64,000 nt of DNA from Mycolicibacterium baixiangningiae (GCF_016313185.1 NZ_CP066218.1:6117093-6181092); one strand, 5' to 3'. Numbered from the stretch's first letter, positions 43,288-54,432 are shown. The notes: generated from the letters alone by a model not told the origin. A program made the numbers and translations.

Positions 43288-44531
43288 TCGCGTTTGCCGT
43301 TCCCGTTGCCCTTGCCGTTTCCGTTGCCCGGGCGCTTCTCGGGCTTCTTGTTGCCCCCCACCTGCTCCGGAACCGGCTGTTCGACGACCGGCGCCGCCGA
43401 TGTCGGCGGGGCCGGTGGCGGTGGCGGGGTCGTCGACGGCGGTGGCGGTGGCGGTGGCGGCACGATGGTGCTGGTGCTCACGGGTGCCTGCGCGGGCGCC
43501 GACGAGAACGGATCCATGGCGAGGGCGACGGCCGCGACCGCGAAGGCGGCGAGCCCCGCGAGTGCGCCCGCCGCGGCGCGGGTGCGACGAGGCCGGACCC
43601 GGCGCGGCGGCGGACCCGCCGCGACATAGGCGGCCGACGGCGGCAGCGGCGCGGCCAGCACGCGGGTCGCCGGACGCGATGGCGGCGCCATGACCGGTGC
43701 GGTCCCGCCGAACAGCGCATCGCGGTCACCGGCGAGAGCGGCGCGCATCTGGGACGCGCTCGCGAATCGTTGTCGCGGATCGCGCGTCATCGCCCGGTCG
43801 ATGACGCCGGCCAGCACCGGATCCACGTCGGAGCGGAACGCGGTCACCGGCGGCGGTGGATCGTCCATGATCGCGCGCGCCACCGCGGCGGGGTTGTCCT
43901 GCGGAAAGGCCCGCCAACCGAGCAGTGCCTCGTAGGCCATCACCCCGACGGCATAGAGATCGTCGGCAACCGACGCGGGCGCGCCGGTGACCCGTTCGGG
44001 ACTCATGTATGCCAGCGTCCCGACGATCTGACCGGTCATCGTGTGGGCCGCGCCCCCGGTCTTCGCGATCCCGAAATCGGCCACCTTGAGGGTGTTCGCA
44101 TCGGCCGACAGCAGGATGTTCCCGGGTTTGATGTCCCGGTGCAGCACCCCGGCGCCGTGGGCGACCTCGAGGGCGGCCAGCACCTCGTCGAGCATCGCGC
44201 GCACCTGCGCCGGCGACATCGGTCCCGCGGCGATGACGTCACCGAGCGTGCGGCCGGGCAGCCGCTCCATCACGATGAACGGCGTGCCGTCGTCCTCACC
44301 GTAGTCGTGCACCGCGACGATGTTGGGGTGCGAGAGTGCGGCCGCCGAACGCGCCTCGGCCTCGAAGCGACTGCGCACGTCCGGCTGGGCCCGCATCGTC
44401 GGGTGCAGGAGTTTGATCGCGACCGCGCGGTGGAGGCGCGTATCCCACCCGTCGCGGACCTCTGCCATCCCGCCGAGGCCCAACACCTCGTGCAATTCGT
44501 AGCGGCCGACGAGCAGTTCGTGGCCGGTCAT
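43284..44531 (-). CDS. Serine/threonine protein kinase, membrane anchored, Pro-rich tail
   Basis: A 415-residue Hanks-type kinase. ATG 44531 is chosen over an upstream TTG. Kinase domain ~1-265: glycine loop [11 protein letters not shown], Lys in [10 protein letters not shown], Glu helix, catalytic loop [14 protein letters not shown] as KVADFGIAK, and APE-like [20 protein letters not shown]. It is followed by a basic stretch and a single membrane segment (~310-330, [19 protein letters not shown]). An extracytoplasmic Pro-rich tail ends in a Lys/Gly/Asn-rich repeat ([12 protein letters not shown]). It has no PASTA repeats, unlike PknB. It ends in the CTAG shared with the convergent gene. Confidence 0.9.
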   Translation of the reverse strand: MTGHELLVGRYELHEVLGLGGMAEVRDGWDTRLHRAVAIKLLHPTMRAQPDVRSRFEAEARSAAALSHPNIVAVHDYGEDDGTPFIVMERLPGRTLGDVIAAGPMSPAQVRAMLDEVLAALEVAHGAGVLHRDIKPGNILLSADANTLKVADFGIAKTGGAAHTMTGQIVGTLAYMSPERVTGAPASVADDLYAVGVMAYEALLGWRAFPQDNPAAVARAIMDDPPPPVTAFRSDVDPVLAGVIDRAMTRDPRQRFASASQMRAALAGDRDALFGGTAPVMAPPSRPATRVLAAPLPPSAAYVAAGPPPRRVRPRRTRAAAGALAGLAAFAVAAVALAMDPFSSAPAQAPVSTSTIVPPPPPPPPSTTPPPPPAPPTSAAPVVEQPVPEQVGGNKKPEKRPGNGNGKGNGNGKRD

Positions 44532-44576
44532 AGCCAAGCGGTAGCCCTCTTCACCCGGGCGTAAACCGATCGCAGG

Positions 44577-45077
44577 TCAACTCCTCATGTCGGCGGCCGC
44601 GTCGGCGCGACCGTCACCGTCCGCATCTGTCAGTTTGACGTCCCAGCGTCCGTCGCCGTCGGTGTCCACGTGGGCGGTGTCCCCGCTCAACGCCCGGTCG
44701 GCGAGGCCGTTTCCGTCGCTGTCGACCAGCTGATCGTCGACCTGACCGTCGGCGTCGAGATCGACCACCGGCCCACCGGTCTGCTCGACGCCGTCGAGAC
44801 CGTACCAGCGCACCTGGCCGGTGCGGTCCACGCTGAGCATCCAGGTGCCCGACCCGTCGTCGCTGAAGTAGGCCTCGGTCACGTCGTCGTCGAGGTCGCG
44901 CGCGGCGAGTTCGGCGAGCCCGTCACCGTCGCGGTCGGCCAGCGCATCGTCGAGGCGGCCGTCGCCGTCGAGGTCCAGCCCCACGGCGTCGAACACCCCG
45001 TCGGCGTCGGTGTCCACATCCGGTTCGGCGGTCCACATCGTCGCCGACCCATCGGCGTCTCCCAGGCAGTAGTCCAT
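44577..45077 (-). CDS. Acidic repeat protein with DxDxDGxxD calcium-type motifs (DUF6802-like)
   Basis: A 166-residue protein from ATG 45077 (MDYCLGDADGSATMWTAEPD). It is built from repeated Asp-rich loops: VDTDADGVFD, LDLDGDGRLDDALADRDGDG, VDLDADGQVDDQLVDSDGNG, DTDGDGRWDVKLTDADGDGR. These resemble calcium-binding loops of thrombospondin type 3 or dockerin domains, giving at least five potential sites. No signal peptide is obvious. It lies 17 bases after the pcnA stop, in the same direction, so it may be cotranscribed. Similar proteins are annotated DUF6802 or pullulanase-like in mycobacteria, with no proven function. Confidence 0.75.
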   Translation of the reverse strand: MDYCLGDADGSATMWTAEPDVDTDADGVFDAVGLDLDGDGRLDDALADRDGDGLAELAARDLDDDVTEAYFSDDGSGTWMLSVDRTGQVRWYGLDGVEQTGGPVVDLDADGQVDDQLVDSDGNGLADRALSGDTAHVDTDGDGRWDVKLTDADGDGRADAAADMRS

Positions 45078-45094
45078 GGTGATCAGACGCCGCG

Positions 45095-46594
45095 CTACTG
45101 CTTGGCGTTCCACCACGTGAGCAGTTCGGCGACCGCTTCGTCGTGTGTGAGCGGCCCGCGGTCCAGCCGCAGCTCCTTGAGAAACCGCCACGCCTCCCCC
45201 ACCTGCGGGCCCGCGGGGATGCCGAGGAGCGTCATGATCTCGTTGCCGTCGAGGTCGGGGCGCACCCGCTGCAGATCCTCCTTCTCGGCCAACTCGGAGA
45301 TGCGGCGCTCCAGATCGTCGTAGTTGGCCTGCAGCCGCGCCGCCCGCCGCTTGTTGCGGGTGGTGCAGTCGGCACGAACCAGCTTGTGCAGCCGTTCCAG
45401 CAGCGGGCCCGCGTCGGTGACGTAACGGCGCACCGCCGAATCGGTCCACTTGCCGTCGCCGTACCCGTGGAAGCGCAGGTGCAGGAACACCAGCTGCGAT
45501 ACGTCGTCGACCATCTGCTTGGAGTACTTCAGCGCGCGCATCCGCTTGCGGGCCATCTTCGCGCCGACGACCTCGTGGTGGTGGAAGCTCACCCCGCCGT
45601 CGGGTTCGTGGCGCCGCGTGGCCGGCTTGCCGATGTCATGCAGCAGCGCCGCCCAGCGCAACACCAGATCCGGGCCTCCCGCTTCTCCCCCCGAGTCGCT
45701 TCGCTCCTGCCCCCTGGGACCGCCCTCGAGGTCGATCGCCTGGCGAAGGACCGTCAGCGAATGCCAGTAGACGTCCTTGTGCTGGTGGTGCTCGTCGATC
45801 GCCATCCGCATCGCCCCGACCTCCGGCAGCACCACATCACCGAGACCGCTCTGCACCATCAGGTCGATACCCGCCACCGGATCGGCACCCAGCAGCAGTT
45901 TGTCCAGTTCGGTGGCGACGCGCTCGGCGGTGATGCGGGCCAGCTGCTGCGCCATCTCGGTCATCGCCACCCGCACCCGCGGCGCGACGGCGAACCCCAG
46001 TTGCGAGGTGAACCGCGCGGCACGCAACATGCGCAGCGGATCGTCACCGAACGACACCTCGGGGGCCGACGGCGTATCGAGCACCTGCTCACGCAGTGCG
46101 GCCAAACCGCCCAGCGGGTCATGGAATTCGCCGAGGCCGCCCGGTTTCTCCGCGTCGATCTCCACCGCCATCGCATTGACCGTGAAATCGCGCCGCACCA
46201 GATCGTCGTCGAGCCGGTCGCCGTAGCGGACCTGCGGATTGCGCGACACCTGGTCGTAGCTGTCGGCGCGGAAGGTCGTCACCTCCATCCGGTGGCCGGC
46301 CTTGCCGACGCCGAGGGTGCCGAACTCGATGCCGGTATCCCACAACGCGTCGGCCCACGGCCGCAGGAAGGCCTGCATCTGTTCAGGCCGCGCATCGGTG
46401 GTGAAGTCGAGGTCGCAGCCCGCCCTGCCGAGCAGCGCGTCGCGCACACTGCCACCCACGAGGTAGAGCCGGTGACCGGCCCCAGCGAACACCGCGCCGA
46501 TCTCACGCAGGACGTCGCCGTCGCGGTTGAGCGTCACCGCGGCGCGGGCCAGCAGGTCGGCATCGGGTGAAGCGTCGTCGTGGTCGTCCGGCAC
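45095..46594 (-). CDS. pcnA: CCA tRNA nucleotidyltransferase / poly(A)-polymerase-type
   Basis: A 499-residue class II nucleotidyltransferase adding CCA to tRNA 3' ends (PcnA, Rv3907c homologue). Motif YLVGGSVRDALLGRAGCDLD with catalytic Asp pair in DLDFTTD, RRDFTVNAMAVEID, and an HD phosphohydrolase domain (ALLHDIGKPATRRH, HHHEVVGAKMARKRM). Start GTG 46594 was placed by family length; upstream codons are open. It is divergent from the NUDIX gene with 85 bases between. Confidence 0.93.
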   Translation of the reverse strand: MPDDHDDASPDADLLARAAVTLNRDGDVLREIGAVFAGAGHRLYLVGGSVRDALLGRAGCDLDFTTDARPEQMQAFLRPWADALWDTGIEFGTLGVGKAGHRMEVTTFRADSYDQVSRNPQVRYGDRLDDDLVRRDFTVNAMAVEIDAEKPGGLGEFHDPLGGLAALREQVLDTPSAPEVSFGDDPLRMLRAARFTSQLGFAVAPRVRVAMTEMAQQLARITAERVATELDKLLLGADPVAGIDLMVQSGLGDVVLPEVGAMRMAIDEHHQHKDVYWHSLTVLRQAIDLEGGPRGQERSDSGGEAGGPDLVLRWAALLHDIGKPATRRHEPDGGVSFHHHEVVGAKMARKRMRALKYSKQMVDDVSQLVFLHLRFHGYGDGKWTDSAVRRYVTDAGPLLERLHKLVRADCTTRNKRRAARLQANYDDLERRISELAEKEDLQRVRPDLDGNEIMTLLGIPAGPQVGEAWRFLKELRLDRGPLTHDEAVAELLTWWNAKQ

Positions 46595-46679
46595 GTTCGT
46601 TGAGCCTAGAGGGTAACGGTCCGGCAGCGACCGGCGAGTGCGGCGGGAGTGAAACTGTGTGGCAGCTACTATCGCTTGG

Positions 46680-47465
46680 GTGTCGGACGGCGAACAGCCC
46701 AAATCTCGACGCCGCCGCGGGCGACGTCGGGGCCGACGCGCGGCCGGACCGCCGCAGGCGCCCGCCGACCATCCCAACGCCGCCGCCGCACACACCGCCG
46801 ACGCCGGCGACACCCCGACGGTCACGCCGACCGATCAGGCCAAGAAGACCCGGCCCCGCCGACCTCCCGAACGGCTGCGCACAGTGCACGAGACCTCCGC
46901 AGGTGGGCTGGTCATCGACGGACTCGACGGGCCGAAGGACAGCCAGGTCGCGGCGCTGATCGGCCGCATCGACCGGCGCGGCCGGATGCTCTGGTCGCTG
47001 CCCAAGGGCCACATCGAGCTGGGCGAGACCGCCGAGCAGACGGCGATCCGCGAGGTCGCCGAGGAGACCGGGATCCGGGGTGACGTACTGGCCGCGCTGG
47101 GCAGTATCGACTACTGGTTCGTCACCGAAGGGCGCCGCGTGCACAAGACGGTGCACCATTACCTGATGCGTTTCCGCGGCGGTGAACTGTCCGATGAGGA
47201 CCTCGAGGTCACCGAGGTGGCGTGGGTGCCGCTCAAGGAGTTGCCGCACCGGCTGGCCTACGCCGACGAACGCCGGCTGGCCGAGGTGGCCGACGAACTC
47301 ATCGACAAACTGCACACCGACGGCCCCGCAGGGCTGCCGCCGCTGCCGAGGTCGTCGCCCCGGCGTCGCGCCCAGACCCATTCGCACACCCGCAACCGTC
47401 GTCGTGACGAGTCCAGCCAAACCCCTCCCGGCCGGCGGACGAACGGATGCGGACAAGGCCAGTGA
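46680..47465 (+). CDS. mutT4: NUDIX hydrolase, MutT4-like (Rv3908 homologue)
   Basis: A 261-residue protein. GTG 46680 ([20 protein letters not shown]) fits M. tuberculosis MutT4; a frame start 21 bases upstream is possible. A highly basic N-terminal ~70 residues precede the NUDIX domain: [20 protein letters not shown] then TGI forms the Nudix box GX5EX7REUXEEXGU at ~130-152. The C-terminus is again basic. NUDIX enzymes hydrolyse nucleoside-diphosphate derivatives. Its 3' end overlaps the next gene by 19 bases. Confidence 0.92.
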   Translation: MSDGEQPKSRRRRGRRRGRRAAGPPQAPADHPNAAAAHTADAGDTPTVTPTDQAKKTRPRRPPERLRTVHETSAGGLVIDGLDGPKDSQVAALIGRIDRRGRMLWSLPKGHIELGETAEQTAIREVAEETGIRGDVLAALGSIDYWFVTEGRRVHKTVHHYLMRFRGGELSDEDLEVTEVAWVPLKELPHRLAYADERRLAEVADELIDKLHTDGPAGLPPLPRSSPRRRAQTHSHTRNRRRDESSQTPPGRRTNGCGQGQ

Positions 47466-49903
47466 GTTCCGTGGCGGTGCCACGCATGACGGCGGCGGTA
47501 CCGCGTCTGCTGGCCGCACTCGTACTGCTTCTCCTGACCGCCATCCCCGCCGCGCTGCCACAGGCCGCCGCCGGCGAGCCAGGCGCGTCCCCGTTCCTGC
47601 AGCTACGCATCGACCGCGTCACCCCCGACGTCGTCACGACGACCAGCGATCCGGTGGTGACCGTCTCCGGGGTCGTCCGCAACGTCGGTGACCGCACGGT
47701 CCGCGACGTGGTCCTGCGCCTCGAGCATGCACCGGCCGTCGACTCCTCCTCGGGGCTGCGCACCAGTCTCGCCGGCAACCTCGACCAATTCGATCCGGTC
47801 GCCGACTTCGTCACCGCCGCCCCCGAACTCGAACGCGGGAAAACGGTGCCGTTCACCTTCACCTATCCGATCCGCGCGACCGACGGGCCGTCGTTGCGCA
47901 TCGAGCAGCCGGGGGTGTATCCGCTGCTGGTCAACGTCAACGGCACCCCGGACTACGGCGCCCCGGCGCGGCTCGACGACGCCCGCTTCCTGCTGCCGGT
48001 GCTGGGCGTCCCGTCCGAAGCCGGCGCCGATTCGGCCGCCGAGACGCTGACCTCCGTCGTCCCGCCCGACACGTCGAAACCGGTGCGGCTGACCGTGTTC
48101 TGGCCTCTGGCCGACAAACCCCGGCTGGCCGCCGGAATCCCGGGCGGGACCACGCCGGTGCGGTTGATCGACGACGAGCTCGCGACCTCGCTGGCACCGG
48201 GCGGCCGGCTGGAGACGCTGCTGGCCGCGGTCGACTTCGCCACCAGCCCGACCGTCGACCCCGGCGGTGACGTGGGGCGCGCGCTGTGCCTGGCGGTCGA
48301 CCCCGACCTGCTGGTCACCGTCAACGCGATGGCCGCCGGATACGTCGTCAACGACGGCCCCGACGCCGGGCCCACGACCCCCACGCGCCCCGGGACCGGG
48401 CAGGAAGCGGCCATCGGCTGGCTGAACCGGCTCAAAGCGCTGGCCCAGCGGATGTGCGTGGCAGCGACGCCGTACGCGCAGGCCGATCTGGACGCTCTGC
48501 AGCGCGTCGGGGACCCGGGGTTGAGCGCGATCGCCACCACCGGCGCCCCCGACATCGTCGACCGGATCCTCGGCGTGCCGTCCACCCGCGGCGTCACCCT
48601 GCTCGGCGACGGACCGCTCACCGGCGCGGCGGCACAGCTGCTGTCCGGGCAGGGCCGCACGGTGGCCGTCACCGCGGCGACCCTCACCGCCCAGGGCGAC
48701 GCCACCGGGCTGGGTTCGACAGCCGACCTGGCCCCCATGCGGTACTCCCCGAACCTCGTCACGATGCCGTTCGACCCGACGGTCGGCGCGGCGCTGGCCG
48801 GTGCAGGCGCCGAACCCGCGGCGCCGACGTATCTCGATTCCAGCCTCGACATCCCGCTGCGGCACGATTCGCCGGTGGCCCGGCGCCAGAACGCGATCGG
48901 CTCGCTGCTGTGGCGGGGGCTTCAGCCCGACACCGAACCGCGGACCCAGATCGTCGTGCCCCCGCTGGTGTGGGACCTGCGTCCCGACGACGCACAAGCG
49001 ATCCTCACCTCCGTGGGAACGACCATCCGGGCAGGCCTCGCGGTCCCCCGGCCGCTGGGCGAAGTGATCGCCGACGGCGCCGCCACAGCAGCCACACCGG
49101 ATGCCGGCTGGCCGCCAGCTGAGGCCGGCAACCCGCGGGGCCGCTTCGACGAGTCGGTCACCTCGGGCATCGCCACGACCACCGGACGTCTCTCCGGTCT
49201 GACCGCAGCGCTGGGCGTCGACCAGCGGACGGGTCTGACCGGGATCAGCTACACCGCCCCGCTGCGCGAGGACATGCTGCGCGCACTGAGCCAGTCTGTG
49301 CCGCCGTCGGCCCGCAACGATCTGGCCCAGCAGCGCCTCTCGGTGGTGACCGACACCGTCGGGGACATGTTCGGCGCGGTGCGGATCATGAACCCGGGCG
49401 GTGCGTACACGCTGGCCACCGAACGCAGTCCGCTGCCGCTCGCCCTGCGCAACGACCTGCCGGTGCCGATCCGGGTGCGCCTCGCGGTCGACGCGCCCCC
49501 CGGGATGTCGGTCGACGACATAGGCGAGATCAGCCTGCCGCCCGGGTACCTGCCGCTGCGCGTGCCGATCGAGGTCCACTTCACCCAGCGGGTCGCCGTC
49601 GACGTGACCCTGCAGACGGCCGACGGGCTCCCCCTCGGGGAAACCGTGCGGCTCTCGGTGCACTCCAACGCGTACGGCAAGGTCCTGTTCTTCATCACGC
49701 TCAGCGCCGGCGCGGTCCTGGTGCTGCTTGCCGGACGCCGGCTGTGGCACCGCTTCCGCGGCCAGCCCGACCCGGCAGACCTCGACCGGCCGTCACGGGC
49801 GGAGGCCGAGAACCTCCGGCATCCCGACCCACTCGACACCGCCCTCCGACACGCACCGGACGACGGCCGCCCACCCACCGGCGCGCACGGTGACCTGAGA
49901 TGA
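47447..49903 (+). CDS. DUF6049 exported membrane-anchored protein (Rv3909 homologue)
   Basis: An 818-residue protein with an N-terminal signal peptide or anchor ([20 protein letters not shown]). A long extracytoplasmic part follows: an immunoglobulin-like [20 protein letters not shown] and a repeat region with [18 protein letters not shown] and [21 protein letters not shown] single C-terminal membrane segment ([20 protein letters not shown]) and a short basic tail close it. It is between mutT4 and murJ in mycobacteria and overlaps both (ATGA with murJ). Its role is not established; linkage suggests lipid II translocation or envelope assembly. Confidence 0.88.
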   Translation: MRTRPVSSVAVPRMTAAVPRLLAALVLLLLTAIPAALPQAAAGEPGASPFLQLRIDRVTPDVVTTTSDPVVTVSGVVRNVGDRTVRDVVLRLEHAPAVDSSSGLRTSLAGNLDQFDPVADFVTAAPELERGKTVPFTFTYPIRATDGPSLRIEQPGVYPLLVNVNGTPDYGAPARLDDARFLLPVLGVPSEAGADSAAETLTSVVPPDTSKPVRLTVFWPLADKPRLAAGIPGGTTPVRLIDDELATSLAPGGRLETLLAAVDFATSPTVDPGGDVGRALCLAVDPDLLVTVNAMAAGYVVNDGPDAGPTTPTRPGTGQEAAIGWLNRLKALAQRMCVAATPYAQADLDALQRVGDPGLSAIATTGAPDIVDRILGVPSTRGVTLLGDGPLTGAAAQLLSGQGRTVAVTAATLTAQGDATGLGSTADLAPMRYSPNLVTMPFDPTVGAALAGAGAEPAAPTYLDSSLDIPLRHDSPVARRQNAIGSLLWRGLQPDTEPRTQIVVPPLVWDLRPDDAQAILTSVGTTIRAGLAVPRPLGEVIADGAATAATPDAGWPPAEAGNPRGRFDESVTSGIATTTGRLSGLTAALGVDQRTGLTGISYTAPLREDMLRALSQSVPPSARNDLAQQRLSVVTDTVGDMFGAVRIMNPGGAYTLATERSPLPLALRNDLPVPIRVRLAVDAPPGMSVDDIGEISLPPGYLPLRVPIEVHFTQRVAVDVTLQTADGLPLGETVRLSVHSNAYGKVLFFITLSAGAVLVLLAGRRLWHRFRGQPDPADLDRPSRAEAENLRHPDPLDTALRHAPDDGRPPTGAHGDLR

Positions 49904-52900
49904 GCACCACCGGGTGGGAACCGGGCCCCCGGCCGAACCCGCCACCCATGGCTGCTCCGCGCCGCATCCCGCCGCGTCCCGGTGCGGTGCGTCCTGACCC
50001 GTCACGCCGGCCGCCGCCGTCACCGCCGCGCCAACGGATCCCGCACGGTCCCGCGCCACGCCGGAAGGCGGGCCGTCCGGAACTCTCCGACGCGGCGGTG
50101 GTGTCGCGCTCCTGGGGGATGGCGTTGGCGACGCTGGTCAGCCGCATCACCGGATTCCTGCGGATCGTGCTGCTCGCGGCGATCCTCGGTGCGGCGCTGT
50201 CGAGTTCGTTCACCGTCGCGAACCAGCTGCCCAACCTGGTCGCGGCGCTGGTGCTCGAAGCCACGTTCACCGCGATCTTCGTCCCGGTGCTCGCCCGCGC
50301 CGAACGCGACGACCCCGACGGCGGCACCGCGTTCGTGCGTCGCCTCGTCACGCTGGCGACCACGCTGCTGCTGATCGCCACGGTGCTCTCGGTGGCGGGC
50401 GCACCGCTGCTCGTGCGGTTGATGCTCGGCGACGACCCGCAGGTCAACAGTCCGCTGACGACGGCGTTCGCGTACCTGCTGCTGCCGCAGGTGGTGTTCT
50501 ACGGGTTGACGTCGGTGTTCATGGCAATCCTCAACACCCGCAACGTCTTCGGGCCGCCGGCATGGGCGCCGGTGCTCAACAATGTGGTCGCCATCGCCAC
50601 GCTGGGGTTGTATGTCCTTGTCCCGGGCGAACTCTCGGTCGACCCCGTCGAGATGGGCAACGCCAAGTTGCTGGTGCTCGGCATCGGCACCACGCTCGGC
50701 GTGTTCGCGCAGGCCGCGGTGCTGCTCCTCGCGATCCGCCGCGAACGCATCAGCCTGCGCCCGCTGTGGGGCATCGACGACCGGATGAAGAAGTTCGGCG
50801 CCATGGCCGCGGCGATGCTCCTCTACGTGCTCATCAGTCAGGTGGGCCTGATCGTCACCAATCAGATCGCCAGCGCGTCCGCCGCATCCGGACCCGCGAT
50901 CTACAACTACACGTGGCTGGTGCTGCAGCTGCCGTTCGGGATCATCGGCGTCACGGTGCTCACCGTGGTGATGCCACGGCTGTCACGCAACGCCGCCGCC
51001 AACGACATCCCGGCGGTACTCGGCGACCTGTCCCTGGCCACCCGGCTCACCATGGTCACGTTGATCCCGATCGTGGCGATCATGACCGTCGGCGGCCCGG
51101 CGATCGGCACCGCGCTGTTCGCGTACGGCAACTTCGGCGGAACCGACGCCGGCTATCTCGGCATGGCGATCACCCTGTCGGCGTTCACCCTCATCCCGTA
51201 CGCGCTGTTCCTAATCCAGCTACGGGTGTTCTACGCGCGCGAACAGCCGTGGACGCCGATCATCGTGATCGTCGTGGTGACCGCGGTGAAGGTGATCGCC
51301 TCGCTGGCGGCGCCGGCCCTCACCGACGACCCCGACCTGGTGGCCGGCTACCTCGGCCTGGCCAACGGCCTCGGATTCCTCGCCGGCGCGGTGGTCGGCT
51401 ACATCCTGCTGCGGGCGAGTCTGCGCCCACCGGGTGGCAGGATGCTCGAAGTCCAGGTGATCCGCACGATCCTGGTGACCGTCGCCGCGTCATTGCTGGC
51501 CGGGCTGCTCGCCTACGTCGTCGACCAATTGCTCGGCCTGGAAACGCTGACCGTCAACGGCGGAGCCGCGGGATCGCTGCTGCGGCTGGCCGTGATGGGC
51601 GTCATCATGCTGCCCGTCATCGCCGGTGTGCTGTTGGCGGCCAAGGTGCCCGAAGCGACGGCGGCCGTCGGTCTCGTGCGCAGCCGTCTCGGGGGGCGCC
51701 GACCGGTGTCCTCTCCGTCAATAACTCGCCCCGACCAAGCGCAGTCCGCTGGTCCCTTCCCGTACTCTGACCACAGGAGCGCACGTCCGGTGCGGCGGGG
51801 TGGGGGCCCTGCGACCGGCTGGAACGGCCCTCCCGTGCGGGGTACATCGGTGCATGGCGCCGGGGCAGAGATGGGGAAAGGACCAGCGGTGAGCGACGAC
51901 TCCGCGGGCGATTCCGCAGTGCCGCCCGATGGCGCTGCGACCACCAAGATCTCGCGGCCTGCCGCGGACTCTGTTTCGCGGCCTTCCGCCGACGACTTCC
52001 AGCCCGACGTCGCCGACGACCGCTCGGCCACCACCGAGATGCCCATGTCCGGCCGGCCCCCCTCCGACTACGGCGGCGACCCCACCCGCGAATCACTGCC
52101 CTTCGACGCACCCCGCGAACCCCCGATCGAGGCGGCCACCTCCGACGAGGACGTGCACCTCATCCCGGGCGCGACCATCGCCGGCGGCCGATACCGGCTG
52201 CTGGTCTTCCACGGCGGCCCGCCGAACCTGCAGTTCTGGCAGGCGCTCGACACCGCGCTCGACCGTCAGGTCGCCCTGACCTTCGTCGATCCCGACGCCA
52301 CCCTGCCCGACGACCGGGTGCAGCAGATCCTCGCCCGCACACTCAAGCTCAGCCGCCTCGACATGCCCGGCGTGGCCCGCGTCCTCGACGTGGCCAACAC
52401 CGGATCCGGTGGCCTCATCGTCTCGGAGTGGATCCGCGGCGGATCGCTGGCCGAGGTCGCGGCCACGACGCCCTCCCCGATCGGCGGCGCCCGTGCGATG
52501 CAGTCACTCGCCGCGGCCGCCGAAGCCGCACACCGCGCCGGGGTGTCGCTGTCGATCGACCACCCCAGCCGCGTCCGCGTCAGCATCGAAGGCGATGTGG
52601 CGCTGGCATTCCCCGCCACGATGCCCGACGCCAACCCCGAGGACGACATCCGCGGTATCGGCGCCGCGCTGTACACACTTCTGGTCAACCGGTGGCCGCT
52701 GCCCGAGACCGGCGAGCCGAGCGGGCTCGCCCCCGCCGACACCGACCCGGCGGGCAATCCCGTCGAGCCGCGCGCCGTGGACCGGGACATCCCGTTCCAG
52801 ATCTCGGCCGCCGCAGCGCACGCCGTGCAGCCCGACGGCGGTATCCGCAGCGCCCCGACGCTGCTGAACCTGCTGCAGCAGGCCACCGCCGTCGCCGACC

Positions 52901-53631
52901 GCACCGACCTGATCTCACCCGTCGACCGTCCGGACACCCCGGCGCCGTCGCGCTTCCGCGGCGGACCCGATGACGACCCCGAGGCGCAGGCCCGCCGCAA
53001 GCGGGGGCTGATGGTCGGCCTCACCATCGGCGGCGTGATCGTCGTCGTCGCGCTGATCGTCCTGGGCACGGTGCTCAGCCGCATCTTCGGTGATGTCGGC
53101 AGCGGGCTCGACGGCGACGAACTCGGTCTCAACGCACCGGGCACCTCGGCCGAGGCCGACAGCGGATCCCCGGGTTCGGGCAACGTGGTGCGACCCGTGC
53201 GGGCGACGGTGTTCTCCCCCGCCGGCGGCGCCGACTCACCCGATCAGGCCGGCAACGCCATCGACGGCAATTCGACGACGGTGTGGCCCACCGACACCTA
53301 CTCCGATCCGAACCCGTTCCCGAACTTCAAGAACGGGGTGGGGCTGATCCTGGAGCTGTCCCAGCCCACCACGCTGACGTCGGTGGACATCGACGTCTCC
53401 TCCACCGGCACCTCGGCACAGATCCGGTCGTCCCCGTCGGCCGATCCGTCCACACTCGACGACACGACCGCAATGACCCCGTCGACCCCCCTCCGGACGG
53501 GTGACAACACCATCGAGATCAGCGACGCCTCCCCCACCTCCTACGTGCTGGTGTGGATCGACAAGCTCGGCACCGTCGACGGGGAGAGCCGCACCGATGT
53601 CTCCGAGATCACGCTCAAGGGCACGTCCTGA
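49900..53631 (+). CDS. murJ: Lipid II flippase MurJ (MviN) with C-terminal pseudokinase and extracellular domain
   Basis: A 1243-residue fusion, homologue of Rv3910. After a Pro/Arg-rich N-terminus, residues ~60-580 form a MOP-superfamily flippase with about 14 membrane segments (RITGFLRIVLLAAILGAALS, LVAALVLEATFTAIFVPVLA, GFLAGAVVGYILLRASLRP). Residues ~770-1000 resemble a protein kinase but lack HRD and DFG motifs. In M. tuberculosis this pseudokinase is phosphorylated by PknB and binds FhaA. A membrane segment at ~1035 (GLMVGLTIGGVIVVVALIVL) and an extracytoplasmic sugar-binding-like domain follow. It flips lipid II outward and sits with cwlM as a regulated set. ATGA overlap with the DUF6049 gene. 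Confidence 0.93.
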   Translation: MSTTGWEPGPRPNPPPMAAPRRIPPRPGAVRPDPSRRPPPSPPRQRIPHGPAPRRKAGRPELSDAAVVSRSWGMALATLVSRITGFLRIVLLAAILGAALSSSFTVANQLPNLVAALVLEATFTAIFVPVLARAERDDPDGGTAFVRRLVTLATTLLLIATVLSVAGAPLLVRLMLGDDPQVNSPLTTAFAYLLLPQVVFYGLTSVFMAILNTRNVFGPPAWAPVLNNVVAIATLGLYVLVPGELSVDPVEMGNAKLLVLGIGTTLGVFAQAAVLLLAIRRERISLRPLWGIDDRMKKFGAMAAAMLLYVLISQVGLIVTNQIASASAASGPAIYNYTWLVLQLPFGIIGVTVLTVVMPRLSRNAAANDIPAVLGDLSLATRLTMVTLIPIVAIMTVGGPAIGTALFAYGNFGGTDAGYLGMAITLSAFTLIPYALFLIQLRVFYAREQPWTPIIVIVVVTAVKVIASLAAPALTDDPDLVAGYLGLANGLGFLAGAVVGYILLRASLRPPGGRMLEVQVIRTILVTVAASLLAGLLAYVVDQLLGLETLTVNGGAAGSLLRLAVMGVIMLPVIAGVLLAAKVPEATAAVGLVRSRLGGRRPVSSPSITRPDQAQSAGPFPYSDHRSARPVRRGGGPATGWNGPPVRGTSVHGAGAEMGKGPAVSDDSAGDSAVPPDGAATTKISRPAADSVSRPSADDFQPDVADDRSATTEMPMSGRPPSDYGGDPTRESLPFDAPREPPIEAATSDEDVHLIPGATIAGGRYRLLVFHGGPPNLQFWQALDTALDRQVALTFVDPDATLPDDRVQQILARTLKLSRLDMPGVARVLDVANTGSGGLIVSEWIRGGSLAEVAATTPSPIGGARAMQSLAAAAEAAHRAGVSLSIDHPSRVRVSIEGDVALAFPATMPDANPEDDIRGIGAALYTLLVNRWPLPETGEPSGLAPADTDPAGNPVEPRAVDRDIPFQISAAAAHAVQPDGGIRSAPTLLNLLQQATAVADRTDLISPVDRPDTPAPSRFRGGPDDDPEAQARRKRGLMVGLTIGGVIVVVALIVLGTVLSRIFGDVGSGLDGDELGLNAPGTSAEADSGSPGSGNVVRPVRATVFSPAGGADSPDQAGNAIDGNSTTVWPTDTYSDPNPFPNFKNGVGLILELSQPTTLTSVDIDVSSTGTSAQIRSSPSADPSTLDDTTAMTPSTPLRTGDNTIEISDASPTSYVLVWIDKLGTVDGESRTDVSEITLKGTS

Positions 53632-53729
53632 GGAGTTATCCACAGGGTCGGTGACGTCCGACCTCTGCGGATCGGCCCCCGGCGAACTCGGTGTCCGGAC
53701 GCACCCCGGAGTGCGCTTAGTGTTCGGCT

Positions 53730-54413
53730 GTGGGGAGCTTCGATGCCGTCGGCCGATCCGACGCCCAGCTGCTGGCGGATCACGTCGCCGGTGACCGCTT
53801 CGCGTTCGAAGAGCTCTTCCTGCGCCATCACCACCACCTCGAGCGGCTCGCGCTGATCACCAGCCGCAATCACGACGACGCCGCCGATGCCCTCCAGGAC
53901 GCGATGCTCTCGGCGCACCGCAAGGCGGCAGCGTTCCGCTACGACAGCGCGGTGAGCAGCTGGCTGTACCGGATCGTGGTCAACGCGTGTTTGGATCGGT
54001 TGCGCCGCAACCGAAATCACGTCGCCAGCGCCCTGCACGACGACGTCGGCCCAGTCGGTGATCCGACAGCCAAAGTGGACACCGCCATCGTGGTCGAACG
54101 CGCACTGCAGCGGCTGCCGGTCGAACAGCGCGCCGCGATCGTCGCCGTCGACATGCAGGGTTACTCGGTCGCCGAGACCGCGCGCATGCTGGGCATCGCC
54201 GAAGGCACCGTCAAGAGCCGGTGCAGCAGGGGACGCGCCAAGCTCGCCGAGGCGCTGCGGGACCTGGACGAGCCGAACCAGCAGCCGCCCGTCGAGCGTG
54301 GCTGTCGTCCCTCTCCCCGCTCCGCGCACAGCGCCACCACACGCAGCCGTCGCCACCCGACGATCGCCCGTGCCGTGCGCCACGCGGGCCCCGCGCCCGC
54401 CGACCGGCCGTAG
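53730..54413 (+). CDS. sigM: ECF sigma factor SigM, C-terminal tail aberrant
   Basis: A 227-residue sigma factor. Region 2 is FEELFLRHHHHLERLALITS to YDSAVSSWLYRIVVNACLDR and region 4 YSVAETARMLGIAEGTVKSR. After the end of region 4 (GRAKLAEALRDLDEPNQQPP) there are ~40 residues rich in Arg, Pro, Ser and Thr (RGCRPSPRSAHSATTRSRRH) that look out-of-frame rather than protein-like. In M. tuberculosis the next gene Rv3912 encodes the anti-sigma RsmA before trxB2; here only 82 bases separate the sigM stop from trxB and no anti-sigma frame exists. The GTG start is used because it gives family length. Confidence 0.88.
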   Translation: MGSFDAVGRSDAQLLADHVAGDRFAFEELFLRHHHHLERLALITSRNHDDAADALQDAMLSAHRKAAAFRYDSAVSSWLYRIVVNACLDRLRRNRNHVASALHDDVGPVGDPTAKVDTAIVVERALQRLPVEQRAAIVAVDMQGYSVAETARMLGIAEGTVKSRCSRGRAKLAEALRDLDEPNQQPPVERGCRPSPRSAHSATTRSRRHPTIARAVRHAGPAPADRP

Positions 54414-54432
54414 CGTGACCCTGCAGGCGTGC

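Noticed and set aside
41247..44564. An uninterrupted 1105-codon plus-strand frame
   Set aside because: It spans the MFS and isomerase genes in a different frame and runs antisense to the kinase; its translation is Arg/Gly/Pro-rich with no domain. Long open shadow frames are expected at this GC content.
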